64,000 bases of DNA from Corynebacterium urinipleomorphum (GTDB lineage: Bacteria; Actinomycetota; Actinomycetes; Mycobacteriales; Mycobacteriaceae), in NCBI RefSeq assembly GCF_900155535.1, contig NZ_LT706961.1, positions 1-64,000 of the forward strand, read 5' to 3'. Below, in pieces: positions 1 to 11,716 of the stretch; position 1 is the stretch's first letter; each line of letters begins with the position of its first letter. The position numbers and the translations under genes are program-made. Under the pieces are notes generated by a model. It was given only the letters and a program-made list of their open reading frames with translations. It searched no databases and was not told the origin of the DNA.

Positions 1-211
1 AAAATCCAATCAGCCATGCAACCAACCAGACAAACAACACCCCATCAATGGTTCAGATGTCATTCGACCAGCACACACCACAAAAAAGATGCGCAAACAG
101 TCACACAAACCAACCAAACAAAAAATCATTGGCACACTATCGAGTTCTCACACAACACACGCACACTCTTCAAGATCTCGTTTCCGCGATCTCTCTGAAG
201 CGACTTGTTCG
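1..211 (-). other. Leader of a ribosomal RNA operon (16S gene just outside the window)
   Basis: No protein gene is supported here. Read on the minus strand, positions about 129-158 carry the segment TGAGAACTCGATAGTGTGCC, close to the conserved actinobacterial pre-16S leader (TTTGAGAACTCAATAGTGTG in relatives, from memory), which pairs with sequence behind 16S for RNase III processing. The minus-strand sequence then runs through T- and GT-rich DNA to position 1, where the 16S gene would be expected within a few tens of bases. The small ORFs on the plus strand have low-complexity ACA-rich codons and no ribosome binding sites. Confidence 0.75.
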
Positions 212-241
212 ACATTACATCGCGTTGACATTTCGTGTCAA
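212..241 (-). promoter_or_regulatory. Probable rRNA operon promoter
   Basis: On the minus strand a TTGACA box (241-236) and a TAATGT box (217-212) are 18 bases apart, which would start transcription near 205 and read into the rRNA leader. The flanking 242-401 is AT-rich with no credible gene and probably holds upstream promoters or activating sequence of the same operon. Confidence 0.6.
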
Positions 242-401
242 CTCCGCCGCAATATCTATTTTTTCTCGCCGCCACCTTCTGTTCAGAACCGTTAACCGGC
301 TCTTAACGTCTCTCGGCGACGTTTGGAAACATTAACCCTAAGTACATGAACAACGCAAATGCAGCCCTTGACCTGCACAAATATTTGTCTTTGCGCAAGC
401 G

Positions 402-1253
402 TTAATCAAGTGCAGACCATTGGTCTGCCAGCTCATTGAATATCTTCGTGTAGGTCACGATTGACGCGTTGTCCTGGGTATTTAGCGGCGGAACGTATAC
501 ATTTCCCTTCTGCACCGCTTTCAGTTCATCAAATTCCGGTTCCGTAGCTAACCATCGCATCGGGGCTACGTAAGCGGCGTCGCCTGGTTCGATTCCATGC
601 TCCGACACTAGGAGAAAAGTCGGCTGTACTTCCCTGAGGGACTGGACATCAACCGCTTTGTCAGGTGTAAGGGCGGGCTTCAGTTCGAGCATGGTGAACA
701 CCGGTTCCCACAGCGCATCCCCGGTGGGCGGCTGCACCGTCAACTCAGGCTGATCAGCAGTCACTGCAGCAAATGTCCACGCCTTTTCCCGCGCTTCCAA
801 AGCGCGCTCCCGGGCTTCCGAGAACTGGTCATCCAGGCGCGCCGCTTCCTCTTCGGTTCCCAGAATTTGCCCGAGGACCTGCACTTGCCTCACCATCTCC
901 CAGTCAAGGGGGATCCCCTCCCGCGGGGACAGATCTACGTATGCTCCTTCGGGGCGATGTCCGGAGGAGCCTTCAGCAGTAGTGGCGACCATGAGATCGG
1001 CGGAACTGTCCGGACTCTGCGGCTCAACGCCTAGAGCTGCAAGCAGCTCGCGTGCCCGGTCGTCGAGCGCAGCAACTCGCTCCGGAGCAAAAGGAACCGT
1101 TTTCACGCCTTCGTTGTCGTCGATGTCAATCGTTCCGTGAGTCACTACTGCGGTCCCGGTAACCCCATCAACCGCTGCTTGCTCAGTCGGGGCGCACGCA
1201 GTAGCTAGCCCCGCAACGGCGATCGCGGCCGCCGTGATTCTTCCACTTCTCAT
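402..1253 (-). CDS. Iron-siderophore ABC transporter substrate-binding lipoprotein
   Basis: A 283-residue exported lipoprotein: the signal peptide ends in the lipobox LATAC with the lipidated cysteine at residue 20. The rest resembles periplasmic-binding proteins of the FepB/FhuD class, with the typical pattern of a segment on why a binding position is fixed (VAALDDRARELLAALGV), a long helix rich in E, R and A in the middle, and a C-terminal stretch ending near a helix. It would capture ferric siderophore outside the membrane for an ABC importer. No permease or ATPase gene is next to it, so it stands alone between the rRNA promoter and tmRNA. The position beside tmRNA and an rRNA operon fits C. 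glutamicum gene order as I recall it. Confidence 0.72.
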   Translation of the reverse strand: MRSGRITAAAIAVAGLATACAPTEQAAVDGVTGTAVVTHGTIDIDDNEGVKTVPFAPERVAALDDRARELLAALGVEPQSPDSSADLMVATTAEGSSGHRPEGAYVDLSPREGIPLDWEMVRQVQVLGQILGTEEEAARLDDQFSEARERALEAREKAWTFAAVTADQPELTVQPPTGDALWEPVFTMLELKPALTPDKAVDVQSLREVQPTFLLVSEHGIEPGDAAYVAPMRWLATEPEFDELKAVQKGNVYVPPLNTQDNASIVTYTKIFNELADQWSALD

Positions 1254-1273
1254 CGGCTCCGAATACTAGCGCA

Positions 1274-1311
1274 AAAAGAAAAACCGCTGATCATTACTGA
1301 CCAGCGGTTTC
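1274..1311 (-). terminator. Rho-independent terminator of tmRNA
   Basis: Minus-strand stem AAACCGCTG / CAGCGGTTT with a loop of about 12 bases, followed by TTTTTCTTTTT. It lies directly behind the tmRNA 3' end and before the lipoprotein gene. Confidence 0.85.
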
Positions 1312-1319
1312 ACCGTTAG

Positions 1320-1701
1320 TGGAGATGCCGGGAATTGAACCCGGGTCCTTCGCCACTGCACCAGGGCTTCTCCGTGCGCAGTTCGCACAGAATCTCTGCT
1401 CGGCCCTCCGGATCAGGCGAACATGTCCGGATGACGGGCCCAGTCAGTGAAAAGAGTCCCCTCCAGTCGCCTCACTGACACGGCGGGAGGGCAAGCTCCC
1501 TAGTCGATGCCAGGATCCGGGACGGGAGCAAGCCCGGCCTGACAGACACGCAAGTCGCTACTTAGGCAGCGAGGGCGTAGTCACGCTGAGAGTTCTTCTC
1601 TGCGTTTATAAAGTGCTGCGACGCTTAAATCGGTGGTCTCCAGCCTGCACCGGCACGCTTCCCCTGGTTTAGTCAGCGAAGTCGAAACCAAAATCATCCC
1701 C
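1320..1701 (-). ncRNA. ssrA: tmRNA (trans-translation RNA)
   Basis: The 5' end (GGGGATG, 1701-1695) pairs with CATCTCC at the 3' end (1327-1321), forming the tRNA-like acceptor stem, and the T arm GGTTCAATTCCCGG is present at 1324-1345. The internal reading frame at 1603-1562 encodes the tag AEKNSQRDYALAA followed by TAA, close to the tags of other corynebacteria. It rescues stalled ribosomes with SmpB, whose gene is about 700 bp upstream. The terminal CCA is not encoded (the next bases read CTA). The segment 1702-1773 contains no gene; it should hold the tmRNA promoter, but I could not fix the boxes. Confidence 0.95.
1562..1603 (-). other. tmRNA tag reading frame
   Basis: Resume codon GCA at 1603-1601, then codons for EKNSQRDYALAA and a TAA stop at 1564-1562. 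The hydrophobic LAA end is the degradation signal recognised by Clp proteases. Confidence 0.92.
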
Positions 1702-1773
1702 TTCGCTTCCTGCGGCGGGAACATGCGTTACAACCGCAGGAGAAACTACTGTAGCGCCGTTCACGCGCGGGCG

Positions 1774-2421
1774 TCAAGCAGGTGCGACTCGCAGGAATTC
1801 CACGACGGCATCGGGGCCGGCATCCACCGCGAGACGGACGGCCCGGGCGACGTTGTCCGGGTGCATCTTCGGACGGTCGCCGTGCTTGGGGTCGGCGAGC
1901 ATATCGGTGTCCGTGCGGCCCGGGTGAATGGAGGTCACGCGGACCTGCCCCTTCTCCTCCAGACGGAGAGCATCGGTGAAGCCTCGCAGCGCGAACTTGG
2001 AGGCGCAGTACGCGGTGTTTTCCTCCACACCGTGGAAGCCGGCACCGGAGTTGATGGTGATGATGAGGCCACGGGAACGTCGTAAAGCGGGCAAAAGCTC
2101 GCGCGTGAGGGTGACGGGTGCGAGCACGTTGATGTCCATGGTCTCGCGCCACTGCTGCGCATCGAGCTCGCCGAAGGGCGCCTTGTGCAGCACACCCGCG
2201 GCGTGGATCAGAATGTCCACGTCCTGGATCTTGCGCGCGGCGGCGACAATCGCGTCCGTGTCGGACAAGTCGACCTCGAACGGCTCGGCGCTCGGCAGCT
2301 TATCGACGATCCCCGACGCATCCGAGGTCGCGCCCGCGATGATGTGGTGGTCTTTGCCCAATTCCTCCGCAATTGCGCGGCCGATGCCGCGGGAAGCTCC
2401 TGTGATCAGCGCAGTTTTCAC
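1774..2421 (-). CDS. SDR-family NAD(P)-dependent oxidoreductase
   Basis: A 215-residue classical short-chain dehydrogenase. The N-terminal TGASRGIG nucleotide-binding loop is at about residues 7-14, HAAG near residue 72, the NSGAG stretch with the catalytic serine near 122-126, and YCASK (active-site Tyr and Lys) near 136-140. The length is short for the family but complete. The ATG overlaps the stop of smpB by four bases (ATGA), so it is translated as the last gene of the ftsE-ftsX-smpB operon. The substrate cannot be told from sequence. A gene of unknown function follows smpB in the same place in C. glutamicum, from memory. Confidence 0.85.
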   Translation of the reverse strand: MKTALITGASRGIGRAIAEELGKDHHIIAGATSDASGIVDKLPSAEPFEVDLSDTDAIVAAARKIQDVDILIHAAGVLHKAPFGELDAQQWRETMDINVLAPVTLTRELLPALRRSRGLIITINSGAGFHGVEENTAYCASKFALRGFTDALRLEEKGQVRVTSIHPGRTDTDMLADPKHGDRPKMHPDNVARAVRLAVDAGPDAVVEFLRVAPA

Positions 2422-2906
2422 GCCTTGATCCCCTTGAATTTACGGCCGAGGTCGCGTGCGATCTCTCGGTCCTCGGTGCGTTTCTTGATGTCCTGGCGGC
2501 GATCATAGTCCTGCTTACCCTGAGCGAGCCCGAGTTCCACTTTGACGCGGCCGTCTTTGAGGTAGAGCTTCAGCGGCACGAGGGTGCGGTTGCCGTCGCG
2601 GACCTTGCCTTCGAGGGTGTCGATCTCGCGGCGGTGCAGGAGCAGTTTGCGGGTGCGGCGCGGCGAGTGGTTCGTCCACGAACCCATGGAGTATTCGGGG
2701 ATGTGGAGGTTGCGGAGCCAGACCTCCCCGTCGTCGATAGTCGCGTACGCCTCGACGAGCGACGCCTTGCCGTCCCGCAGGGACTTGATTTCCGTTCCCT
2801 GCAGGACAACTCCCGCCTCGTACGTATCCAGGATGGTGTAGTCATGGCGAGCTTTGCGGTTGGACGCGATGACGCCCGGGCCGTCCTTCTTCTTTTTCTT
2901 CGCCAT
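2418..2906 (-). CDS. smpB: SsrA-binding protein SmpB
   Basis: 162 residues. It binds the tRNA-like domain of tmRNA and delivers it to stalled ribosomes. The sequence holds the family features: the N-terminal basic run MAKKKKK, NRKARHDY, the GVVLQGTEIKSLR strand, YLHI-like RNLHIPEY, and the basic C-terminal tail with KGKQDYDRR-like repeats (AQGKQDYDRRQDIKKR) that enters the ribosome. The ATG at 2906 is chosen because TAGGAGGTCA sits directly before it; longer in-frame extensions run into ftsX without a site. It is cotranscribed behind ftsX and lies close to tmRNA itself. Confidence 0.95.
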   Translation of the reverse strand: MAKKKKKDGPGVIASNRKARHDYTILDTYEAGVVLQGTEIKSLRDGKASLVEAYATIDDGEVWLRNLHIPEYSMGSWTNHSPRRTRKLLLHRREIDTLEGKVRDGNRTLVPLKLYLKDGRVKVELGLAQGKQDYDRRQDIKKRTEDREIARDLGRKFKGIKA

Positions 2907-2917
2907 GATGTGACCTC

Positions 2918-3820
2918 CTACTTTCGCACGTAAGAGCGCAACGCTACCTGAGCGACCAGGCCCGATGCAACAAGCGCGACGAGGCCGATAAGCGGCATGA
3001 CAGTCCACACAGCACTATCCGGAAGCTTGGCTATGAGCAGGTTCTCGTACACGCCCGACAGCATCGGGTCGACGATCTGGGACTTGATCAGCCACACGCC
3101 GATGGTGGAAATAACGGCGCCGATGAGCACGGAAATCAAGGCCTCGAGAATGAACGGGGCCTGCGTGAACCAGCGGGTCGCACCCACCATTCGCATGATT
3201 CCGATTTCTTCGCGGCGGCTGTACGCGGCGAGCTGCACCATGTTCGCGATGAGGAACGCGGCAGCCAGAGCCTGCGCGGCAGCGATGAGGAACGTCGCGT
3301 TACGGAACGAGTCCAACGAATCGGCCACGCCCCGGACGTCGCTCGCTTGGTCGGCGACGTAGGTGACCTGCGGCATGTCACGCACAGCGTCAATCGGCTC
3401 GGTGTTCGTCGGATCCTCCAACCGCACATGCAGCGCCGCCGGCATCGAATCCTTCGAGGTCTCCTGCACCAGCACAGGGTCAGATTCCTTGAACAGCTCC
3501 ACGAAGCGCTCGTAGGACTGCTCGCGGTTGCGGAAGGTCACGGATTCGACGCGGTCATCCGCCTGCAGCTTGTCGCGCACTTCAGCGCAGCTTGTCGACG
3601 AACAATCCTTGTCCCCCTCCGAGATCTTCTCGTCCAGCTCCACCATGACCTCCACGCGGTCGAGGTAGAGCTCCTTGGTGTCGCTGGTCACTTTCGACAT
3701 GAGCACGCCCGCGCCGACGAGGGCGAGCGAGAGCGCCGTGGTGATGATCAGCGCGATCGTCATAGTGAGGTTCCGGCCCAAACCGCGGAATCCTTCGCGG
3801 AAAATGAAGTTCCAGTTCAT
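2918..3820 (-). CDS. ftsX: Cell-division protein FtsX (permease-like)
   Basis: 300 residues with one transmembrane helix near residues 20-42, an external domain to about residue 165 holding two cysteines close together (KDCSSTSC), and three further helices near 170-195, 225-245 and 268-290. This is the FtsX topology, which passes the ATP-driven FtsE conformational change to cell-wall hydrolases outside the membrane. It follows ftsE with only 3 bases between stop and start. The NWNFIFREGFRGLGRN start is typical of actinobacterial FtsX. Confidence 0.95.
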   Translation of the reverse strand: MNWNFIFREGFRGLGRNLTMTIALIITTALSLALVGAGVLMSKVTSDTKELYLDRVEVMVELDEKISEGDKDCSSTSCAEVRDKLQADDRVESVTFRNREQSYERFVELFKESDPVLVQETSKDSMPAALHVRLEDPTNTEPIDAVRDMPQVTYVADQASDVRGVADSLDSFRNATFLIAAAQALAAAFLIANMVQLAAYSRREEIGIMRMVGATRWFTQAPFILEALISVLIGAVISTIGVWLIKSQIVDPMLSGVYENLLIAKLPDSAVWTVMPLIGLVALVASGLVAQVALRSYVRK

Positions 3821-3823
3821 GTT

Positions 3824-4516
3824 TTAAGCCCCCATCGTTCCGTACACACCGTGGCTCTCGTCGCGGACGAGTTTGCCCAGGTGAAGCTCAATGACCCGTT
3901 GGCGCATGTCGTTGACGGCACGCGCGTTGTGGGTGGACATGATCACGGTCGTGCCCATGCGGTTGATGCGGGCAAGCAGCGCCATGATGTCGTCGGCGGT
4001 GGAGGGGTCGAGGTTGCCCGTGGGTTCGTCGGCAAGCAGAAGATGCGGACGGTCCACGAATGCGCGGGCGATGGCCACGCGCTGCTGCTCGCCGCCGGAC
4101 AGCTCGTTCGGCATACGGTTCGCCTTAGCGTCCAGCCCGACGATCTCCAGCGCCTCCGGAACCAGCTTCTTGATCTTCGCTTTGGGTTTTCCGATCACTT
4201 CCAGCGCGAACGCAACGTTGTCGTACACGTTCAGCTTGGGCAGCAAACGGAAATCCTGGAAGACGTAGCCGATGGACTGGCGGAGCTTGTTCACCTCCTT
4301 GCCCTTCAGCGCGTTGACGTGGAAGTCGTCGAAGTGGATATCGCCGCTTGTCACGTTCTCTTCGCGGATGAGCAGTTCCAGAAAGGACGACTTGCCCGAG
4401 CCCGACGGGCCGATCAGGAAGACGAACTCGCCGTTGTCGATGGTCAGCGAGATGTCGTCGAGAGCCGGCCGCGTCGACGTCGGGTAGACCTTTGTCACAT
4501 TGGAGAAAGTGATCAC
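3824..4516 (-). CDS. ftsE: Cell-division ATP-binding protein FtsE
   Basis: 230-residue ABC ATPase: Walker [10 protein letters not shown] at residues 36-44, Q-loop in VFQDFRLL, signature LSGGEQQR, Walker [13 protein letters not shown] and the switch histidine in MSTHNA. It pairs with FtsX in the divisome. The start is the GTG at 4516 giving [11 protein letters not shown], the usual FtsE beginning. An upstream in-frame ATG would add 32 residues with no family similarity. A TAGAGT box (4529-4524) ends 7 bases before the GTG, so the transcript is probably leaderless. Confidence 0.94.
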   Translation of the reverse strand: MITFSNVTKVYPTSTRPALDDISLTIDNGEFVFLIGPSGSGKSSFLELLIREENVTSGDIHFDDFHVNALKGKEVNKLRQSIGYVFQDFRLLPKLNVYDNVAFALEVIGKPKAKIKKLVPEALEIVGLDAKANRMPNELSGGEQQRVAIARAFVDRPHLLLADEPTGNLDPSTADDIMALLARINRMGTTVIMSTHNARAVNDMRQRVIELHLGKLVRDESHGVYGTMGA

Positions 4517-4523
4517 ACGCGCC

Positions 4524-4529
4524 ACTCTA
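4524..4529 (-). promoter_or_regulatory. -10 box of a probable leaderless ftsE promoter
   Basis: TAGAGT followed by 7 bases and the GTG start of ftsE. The 4517-4632 gap is a divergent promoter region for ftsE and the acyl-CoA synthetase gene. Confidence 0.5.
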
Positions 4530-4632
4530 GTTACAGCGGTTGCTGTAGTGAAAGACGGTCCGCGAATTCCCCACTTTCCCAAGCCTAAGCATCTACCCTG
4601 TGTGTAACTCACGTCACATATGGGAGGCTTGA

Positions 4633-6153
4633 ATGACCGACTACAGTTACCAACCCTGGCACCCGCTCCACGACGAGGTGGACGGCACCCGGCTGCGCGA
4701 CTCGTTCCGCAGTCTGACGGGGCAAGAATTCGCTGAAGAAGTTGAAATCCTCGCGCGCCAGCTGAGCTCGCTCGGAGTGGAGGCTGGCGATGTCGTGGCG
4801 ACGTTTCTGCCCAACCGCCTCGAGCTCATCACCACCATGTGCGCAGCATGGCGCATCCGTGCCGCCGTCACGCCGATGAACCCGACATTCGCACCGCCGG
4901 AATCGGCCTACCAGATCGAGGACTCGGGAGCGAAAGTCGTCGTGACCACGAATGAATTCGCGGCACGGGATCCAGAGAAGTACTTCCCTGGTGCCCGCGT
5001 CCTGCCGCTTGCGGAACTTGCCACGTCCGCGGAACATCCGGCCCACAACGCTGCGGCAATCTCCAGCGAGCTGCCCGACTTCCCCCAGCCCGAAGACATC
5101 GCCTTGATCGTGTACACATCGGGGTCAACAGGCCGGCCGAAGGGCGTTCTTCTCAGCCACAAGAACGTCAACGCGATGGTCACAAGCATCTCCGAAGCTT
5201 TCTCGATGGACAGCAGCTTCCACGCTCTCATGCCGTTGCCGCTGTTCCACAGCAACGCCATTTTGGTCAGCTTCCTCGCGCCCTACAGCCGGGGCGGCTC
5301 CGTCTCCATCCTCGACCGTTTCGATCCCATTGAATTCATCGACGCGGTAGCCGAATATCGCCCGACTTACTTCTCCGCCGTGCCTGCGATCTTCGCCTAC
5401 CTGCTTCAACTCCCGCCCGATTCAGGCGTGGACTTCTCCAGCCTCAGGTACGCCGTCTGCGGAGCCGCGCCGGCATCGATTCAGCTTATCGAGGCATTCC
5501 AGAGCAAATACGGAGTGAAGATCCGGGGAGCCTACGGCCTCACCGAAGGAACCGTCGGCTCGACCGCCGTGCGGATCGATGACGATCCTCCGTCCGGCAC
5601 CGTTGGCCGCGCTCTCCCCCACCAGGAAGTGCGCATCAGCGACGGCGAGGGAGGGTTCCTCCCAGCCGGTGAGTCCGGCGAAGTGGTAATCAAAGGGGAG
5701 AACGTCATGGTCGGGTATCTCAACCGCCCAGAAGAAACAGCGAAAACGATCGTTGACGGGTGGTTGCACACCGGTGACGTCGGGTACCTCGATGAGAACG
5801 GGTTCCTCTTCCTCGTCGACCGGATCAAGGACATGATCATCCGCGGCGGCGAGAACCTGTACCCCTCGGAAATCGAAGCCGCTCTCAACACCTCTGACGC
5901 CGTCGTCGAATCAGCCGTCGTGGGTCTCCCCCACGAGGTTCTCGGCGAAGTGCCAGTCGCCTACATCAGCAATTCCGCGCCCGAATCGGTGGACACCGCG
6001 GCGCTGATGGACCACATCCGGCCTCAGCTGGCCAAAGTGAAGTGGCCCGTGCATATCCAGATAGTGGAAGATCTACCCCGCAACCCCGTGGGCAAAGTGG
6101 ATAAACCGCGCCTCCGCGAAATGGCGAAGGAGCACTTCTTGGCCGAGCGCTAG
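4633..6153 (+). CDS. AMP-forming acyl-CoA synthetase (fatty acid-CoA ligase family)
   Basis: 506 residues of the ANL superfamily, activating a carboxylic acid to its acyl-adenylate and then to the CoA thioester in the cytoplasm. Visible motifs in order: P-loop [12 protein letters not shown] near residue 160, the GAYGLTEGT motif near 300, the hinge [20 protein letters not shown] near 395-414 and the catalytic lysine of the [13 protein letters not shown] motif near the C terminus. The ribosome binding site GGGAGG lies 6 bases before the ATG. It ends in a 4-base overlap with the convergent prfB gene. Chain-length preference cannot be read from sequence. Confidence 0.88.
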   Translation: MTDYSYQPWHPLHDEVDGTRLRDSFRSLTGQEFAEEVEILARQLSSLGVEAGDVVATFLPNRLELITTMCAAWRIRAAVTPMNPTFAPPESAYQIEDSGAKVVVTTNEFAARDPEKYFPGARVLPLAELATSAEHPAHNAAAISSELPDFPQPEDIALIVYTSGSTGRPKGVLLSHKNVNAMVTSISEAFSMDSSFHALMPLPLFHSNAILVSFLAPYSRGGSVSILDRFDPIEFIDAVAEYRPTYFSAVPAIFAYLLQLPPDSGVDFSSLRYAVCGAAPASIQLIEAFQSKYGVKIRGAYGLTEGTVGSTAVRIDDDPPSGTVGRALPHQEVRISDGEGGFLPAGESGEVVIKGENVMVGYLNRPEETAKTIVDGWLHTGDVGYLDENGFLFLVDRIKDMIIRGGENLYPSEIEAALNTSDAVVESAVVGLPHEVLGEVPVAYISNSAPESVDTAALMDHIRPQLAKVKWPVHIQIVEDLPRNPVGKVDKPRLREMAKEHFLAER

Positions 6154-7250
6154 GACTCCTGCTGCTCCGCCATCCGCCACCGGATGCCGGATTCCAGGAA
6201 CCCGTCGATGTCGCCGTCGAGCACCTTCTGCGGGTCACCGACCTCGTAGTTGGTGCGCAGGTCCTTCACCATTTGGTACGGGTGCAGGACATAGGAGCGC
6301 ATCTGGTTGCCCCAGCTAGCGTTGCCGCCGGCGCCGAGCGCGTCCAGTTCGGCCTTCTCCTCTTGGCGCTTGCGCTCCAGCAGCTTGGACTGCAAGACAT
6401 TCATGGCAGATGCCTTGTTTTGAATCTGGGACTTCTCGTTCTGGCAGGTCACCACGATGCCAGTGGGCTCGTGGGTGATGCGTACAGCGGAGTCGGTGGT
6501 GTTCACGGACTGGCCACCCGGGCCCGAGGAGCGGTAGACATCGACGCGGATCTCGGAGTCCGGAATGTCGATGTGATCGGTCTGTTCCACCACCGGCAGG
6601 ACCTCCACTTCGGCGAACGAGGTTTGGCGGCGCCCCTGGTTGTCGAAGGGCGAGATACGCACGAGACGGTGCGCGCCCTGCTCGACAGAGAGCTGGCCGT
6701 ACATGTATTCGCCGTGCACGACAAAGGTTGCCGACTTGATGCCGGCTTCCTCCGCATAGGAAATGTCGTAGACATCCACCTTGTGGCCGCTCTTCTCCGC
6801 CCACCGCGTGTACATGCGCATGAGCATCTCCGCCCAATCCGCCGCGTCGACACCGCCGGCACCGGAGCGGATATTCACTACGGCCTCGCGCTCGTCGTAC
6901 TCACCCGACAGCATCGTCGTGACCTCCAGCGAGGAGATCTGGGATTCCAGATCGGCCAATTCGTCGTCGGCAAGCGATGCGTCGCCCTCTTCTTCCGCGA
7001 GCTCGTACATGACCGGCAGGTCGTCGAGCCGCTGGCGCAGGCCCGTGACCTTGCGCAACCGCGCCTGCACGTTGGACAGTTCCGTGGTCACCTGCTGCGC
7101 GTGGTCGGGGTCGTCCCACAAGCTCGGGTCCGCTGCCTGCTGCTCCAGCTCACGTGCCCGCGAATCCATCTCGTCCAAATCCATGACCGACTCGATCGTG
7201 GTCAAGGTGGAGTCGAGGGACTGGATCCGGTTGCTGGTCTCTGGCTGCAT
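6150..7250 (-). CDS. prfB: Peptide chain release factor 2
   Basis: 366 residues. The stop-codon recognition tripeptide is SPF (ISPFDNQ), which defines RF2 rather than RF1, and the GGQ motif that triggers peptide release is in [10 protein letters not shown]. The reading frame is continuous, so the programmed +1 frameshift that controls prfB in many bacteria is absent, as is usual in actinobacteria. The ATG at 7250 is preferred over an upstream in-frame start because a TAGACT box (7264-7259) lies 8 bases before it, suggesting a leaderless message. In C. glutamicum prfB also neighbours ftsE and hisN. Confidence 0.95.
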   Translation of the reverse strand: MQPETSNRIQSLDSTLTTIESVMDLDEMDSRARELEQQAADPSLWDDPDHAQQVTTELSNVQARLRKVTGLRQRLDDLPVMYELAEEEGDASLADDELADLESQISSLEVTTMLSGEYDEREAVVNIRSGAGGVDAADWAEMLMRMYTRWAEKSGHKVDVYDISYAEEAGIKSATFVVHGEYMYGQLSVEQGAHRLVRISPFDNQGRRQTSFAEVEVLPVVEQTDHIDIPDSEIRVDVYRSSGPGGQSVNTTDSAVRITHEPTGIVVTCQNEKSQIQNKASAMNVLQSKLLERKRQEEKAELDALGAGGNASWGNQMRSYVLHPYQMVKDLRTNYEVGDPQKVLDGDIDGFLESGIRWRMAEQQES

Positions 7251-7321
7251 AGGTGCGCAGTCTAGTGGACTTTCCCAATCCCCTTCCAACGCCCGTCGCA
7301 CCACCTACACTGTGAGACGCA

Positions 7322-9219
<1,898 letters not shown>

Positions 9220-9220
<1 letters not shown>

Positions 9221-10038
9221 TGGCGGTTGTGTCTACCGCAGCTTTCATCGATTCCCACCGCGACGCCACCGACGCCGAGCTAGCCAAAGCTCTCGTTGAA
9301 ACCGCCGGGGGTTTGGCTCTGGCCATGCGCGACGAAGGTCTGAAGACAGGCCGGAAAACCTCTGTGTCCGATGTGGTCACCAACGCCGACATGGCCGCCG
9401 AGGAGTTCGTCGCGGGAGCCCTCGAGGCACTGCGCCCCGACGACGGGATCCTGGGCGAGGAGGGAGCCGCGAAGGCCTCCGCAAGCGGGCGAACATGGGT
9501 GATCGACCCCGTCGACGGCACCTACAACTTCGCGTCCGGCTCCGACTACTTTTGCTCCGCACTCGCACTCGTTGAAGGGGAAGTCAGCAACCCCGCACGA
9601 ATCGTTGTCAGTGCTGTTCACCGCCCGGCGCTCGCCACAACGTGGGTCACGCACGACGGTGTTGCGGAACGCAACGGCCGCCAGCTCGAGCAGCTTATCG
9701 ACGCCCCACTTTCCCACCTTGCCCTCGCCACCTACCTCCACCCCACCTCGATGAAGAATGACGGAATCCGGAACGCGTGGCTGGACGCGACGAACAGCGC
9801 CGCCACCGTCCGCATGTTCGGGGCTGGCTCCGTGGATTTGGCCACAGTCGCATCCGGCGGCATGGGCGGCTGGCTCCAGCACTCCGTGGCCGACTGGGAC
9901 TGGTTGCCCGGGAAGGCGCTCGTCGAAGGTGCCGGTGGAAAGGCCGTGAAGATTGATGCCGGCGGCGTCACGTGGTGCGTCGCCGGAAACCACCAGCTCG
10001 TCGACGAGGTGCTGGCTAAGCTTGAGCAGCATGGCTAA
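9220..10038 (+). CDS. Inositol monophosphatase family protein
   Basis: 272 residues. The family's metal and phosphate motifs are present: GEEGA near residue 75, DPVDGTYNF near residue 88 (WVIDPVDGT) and [15 protein letters not shown] near residue 227, where the aspartate of the usual WDxAAG motif is kept but the following residues differ. It removes phosphate from a small sugar or cyclitol phosphate with magnesium. The ATG overlaps the thiC stop (TAATG), so translation is coupled. It matches the second IMPase gene beside hisN and prfB in C. glutamicum (cg0911, from memory). The substrate is not known. Confidence 0.85.
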
Positions 10039-10813
10039 CTACTCAGACGACCTCGCTCTCGCTCTCGAGCTCGCGGACCTCGCCGACGCCATCACCTTGG
10101 AGCGTTTCGAGTCCGCCGACCTCAAAGTGGACACCAAGCCCGACATGACCCCCGTCTCCGACGCTGACGTCGCCGTCGAGGGTGCCCTACGTGACAAGCT
10201 GGGAACCACCCGCCCCGCCGACGCCGTCCTCGGCGAAGAGTTCGGCGGCGACGTGCAGTTTTCCGGACGCCAGTGGGTCATCGACCCGATCGACGGCACG
10301 AAGAACTACGTGCGCGGCGTGCCGGTTTGGGCCACACTGATCTCCCTGCTCGAGGACGGCAAACCCGTCGTCGGCGTTGTGAGCGCCCCAGCACTCGCCC
10401 GCCGCTGGTACGCCAGCGAGGGGGCAGGCGCGTGGCGCACGTTCGGCGACGGCAGCGTCACCCGGTTGGGAGTCTCGGGGGTGAAGGGGCTTCAGGATGC
10501 GTCAATAAGCATCTCGTCCTTGACCGGTTGGCGGGACCGTGGCTTGCGCGACCAGCTCATTTCTCTCACCGACGATGCCTGGCGCCTCCGCGGTTACGGC
10601 GACTTCTTCTCCTACTGCCTGGTCGCGGAGGGCGCGGTGGATATCGCCGCCGAGCCCGAAGTGTCGCTCTGGGATCTGGCTGCGCTGTCAGTCCTAGTAA
10701 GTGAAGCTGGCGGCCGGTTCACCTCGCTCGCGGGCGAGGACGGCCCCCACGGCGGCGATGCTGTGGCCACCAACGGTCTGCTGCACGACGAGGTACTCAG
10801 CCGCCTGAGCTAA
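10031..10813 (+). CDS. hisN: Histidinol-phosphatase, inositol-monophosphatase type
   Basis: 260 residues. It should remove phosphate from L-histidinol phosphate in histidine synthesis. Motifs: GEEFGG near residue 66, [15 protein letters not shown] near residue 81 and the C-terminal metal-binding WDLAAL near residue 213. The start [19 protein letters not shown] and [11 protein letters not shown] follow the actinobacterial HisN pattern as I remember it. The ATG at 10031 overlaps the previous gene by 8 bases, placing both phosphatases in one transcript with thiC. hisN lies apart from other his genes here, as in C. glutamicum. Confidence 0.82.
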   Translation: MANYSDDLALALELADLADAITLERFESADLKVDTKPDMTPVSDADVAVEGALRDKLGTTRPADAVLGEEFGGDVQFSGRQWVIDPIDGTKNYVRGVPVWATLISLLEDGKPVVGVVSAPALARRWYASEGAGAWRTFGDGSVTRLGVSGVKGLQDASISISSLTGWRDRGLRDQLISLTDDAWRLRGYGDFFSYCLVAEGAVDIAAEPEVSLWDLAALSVLVSEAGGRFTSLAGEDGPHGGDAVATNGLLHDEVLSRLS

Positions 10814-11641
10814 TTAGCGCGCCAACCGGAAGCCGTTGCCCACGCCCGGCGCGGCGTTCAGGTCGCGGATGATCGTGTCGATATTCGTCGACACAGTCGG
10901 CGCGTGAATCGGCCCCTGCAGCGGCGTCGAGCACGCGAGGTTAGCGAACTGCGGGATCGAGCTGCCGTTGATCATGCCCACAAGCCGCGTGCCGGAGTAC
11001 ACGGGTGCGCCGGAATCCCCCGCCATCGCGCACACCTGCGATTGGTTGCGCACCCCATCTGCAGTCCACGTCATACCGCACGTCACGCCCGTGGCGTATC
11101 CGTTCTTGCACAGGGTGTCGCCCGTCCGCGTTGCGCCGCCCGTGGACCGGATCGTGGTGCCGTTGTAGCTTGCGGTCAGATCCGCCCGCGGCCCGAGCTC
11201 GACCACCGCGTAGTCCAGCGCACCGTTCTTTCGCGCAATCCGACCGATCGGACCCGCCGCGAACGAATCAGCGGCCACGACTGGATCACCCACGTTTCCG
11301 CAGTGCCCAGCAGTGAGAGCCACCTTGCGCCCGGAGCCATCCGTACCAACCGCCGCGACAGTGCACATGCCGTACATACCGACGTAGATCGGAGCGCCCG
11401 CACCGAGCAAAGCGCGTCCCCGCGCCGCAGCGCTCTTCGCAGCCGGATTCGCCCGCTGCGCGTCAAACCACGATCCCGGCACGCGGTGCAACACGCCGTC
11501 CGCGAACGGCTTGCCCGCCAGCACCTTGGAAGCCGGATCCGTGCGCCACTGGTAGTTCGGGTCGGTTTGAGCCTGCGCTTGCGGCGCGGCAACCAACGTC
11601 AGCGCCGCCAAAGCGGCAGCGGCAAGAGCACGGAGCTTCAT
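10814..11641 (-). CDS. Secreted trypsin-like serine protease
   Basis: 275 residues with a signal peptide of about 29 residues (MKLRALAAAALAALTLVAAP, then AQAQ). The catalytic triad of the S1 fold is visible: His in LTAGHCGN, Asp in LDYAVVEL and Ser in AMAGDSGAPV. Cysteine pairs flank the histidine and serine (MCTV..GHC and VCAMAGDSG..LACS), suggesting disulfides outside the cell. The ATG at 11641 is preferred because the signal peptide begins there; the upstream frame to 11734 is not protein-like. It ends one base after hisN on the opposite strand. Natural substrates are unknown. Confidence 0.85.
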   Translation of the reverse strand: MKLRALAAAALAALTLVAAPQAQAQTDPNYQWRTDPASKVLAGKPFADGVLHRVPGSWFDAQRANPAAKSAAARGRALLGAGAPIYVGMYGMCTVAAVGTDGSGRKVALTAGHCGNVGDPVVAADSFAAGPIGRIARKNGALDYAVVELGPRADLTASYNGTTIRSTGGATRTGDTLCKNGYATGVTCGMTWTADGVRNQSQVCAMAGDSGAPVYSGTRLVGMINGSSIPQFANLACSTPLQGPIHAPTVSTNIDTIIRDLNAAPGVGNGFRLAR

Positions 11642-11703
11642 AAGGGCATCCCTTTCTCCCCAGTGGATATCAATAGACAAACCGTACCCCAGCCCGGTAT
11701 CTC

Positions 11704-11709
11704 TACAAT
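11704..11709 (+). promoter_or_regulatory. -10 box of a leaderless promoter
   Basis: TACAAT, then 7 bases, then the ATG at 11717. The earlier in-frame ATG at 11708 lies inside this box and so is unlikely to be the start. Confidence 0.5.
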
Positions 11710-11716
11710 GGCGCAC

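Noticed and set aside
16..335. Three small frames at the left edge
   Set aside because: Low complexity, no ribosome binding sites, and the DNA matches an rRNA leader on the other strand.
3347..4588. 413-codon frame opposite ftsX and ftsE
   Set aside because: Runs across two real genes on the other strand and has no recognisable domain.
4595..4618. TGTGT...TCACA near the acyl-CoA synthetase start as a GlxR (CRP-like) site
   Set aside because: The half-sites are 2 bases too far apart for the 16-bp consensus.
7250..7310. Programmed frameshift at the start of prfB
   Set aside because: The reading frame is continuous and no early in-frame UGA is present.
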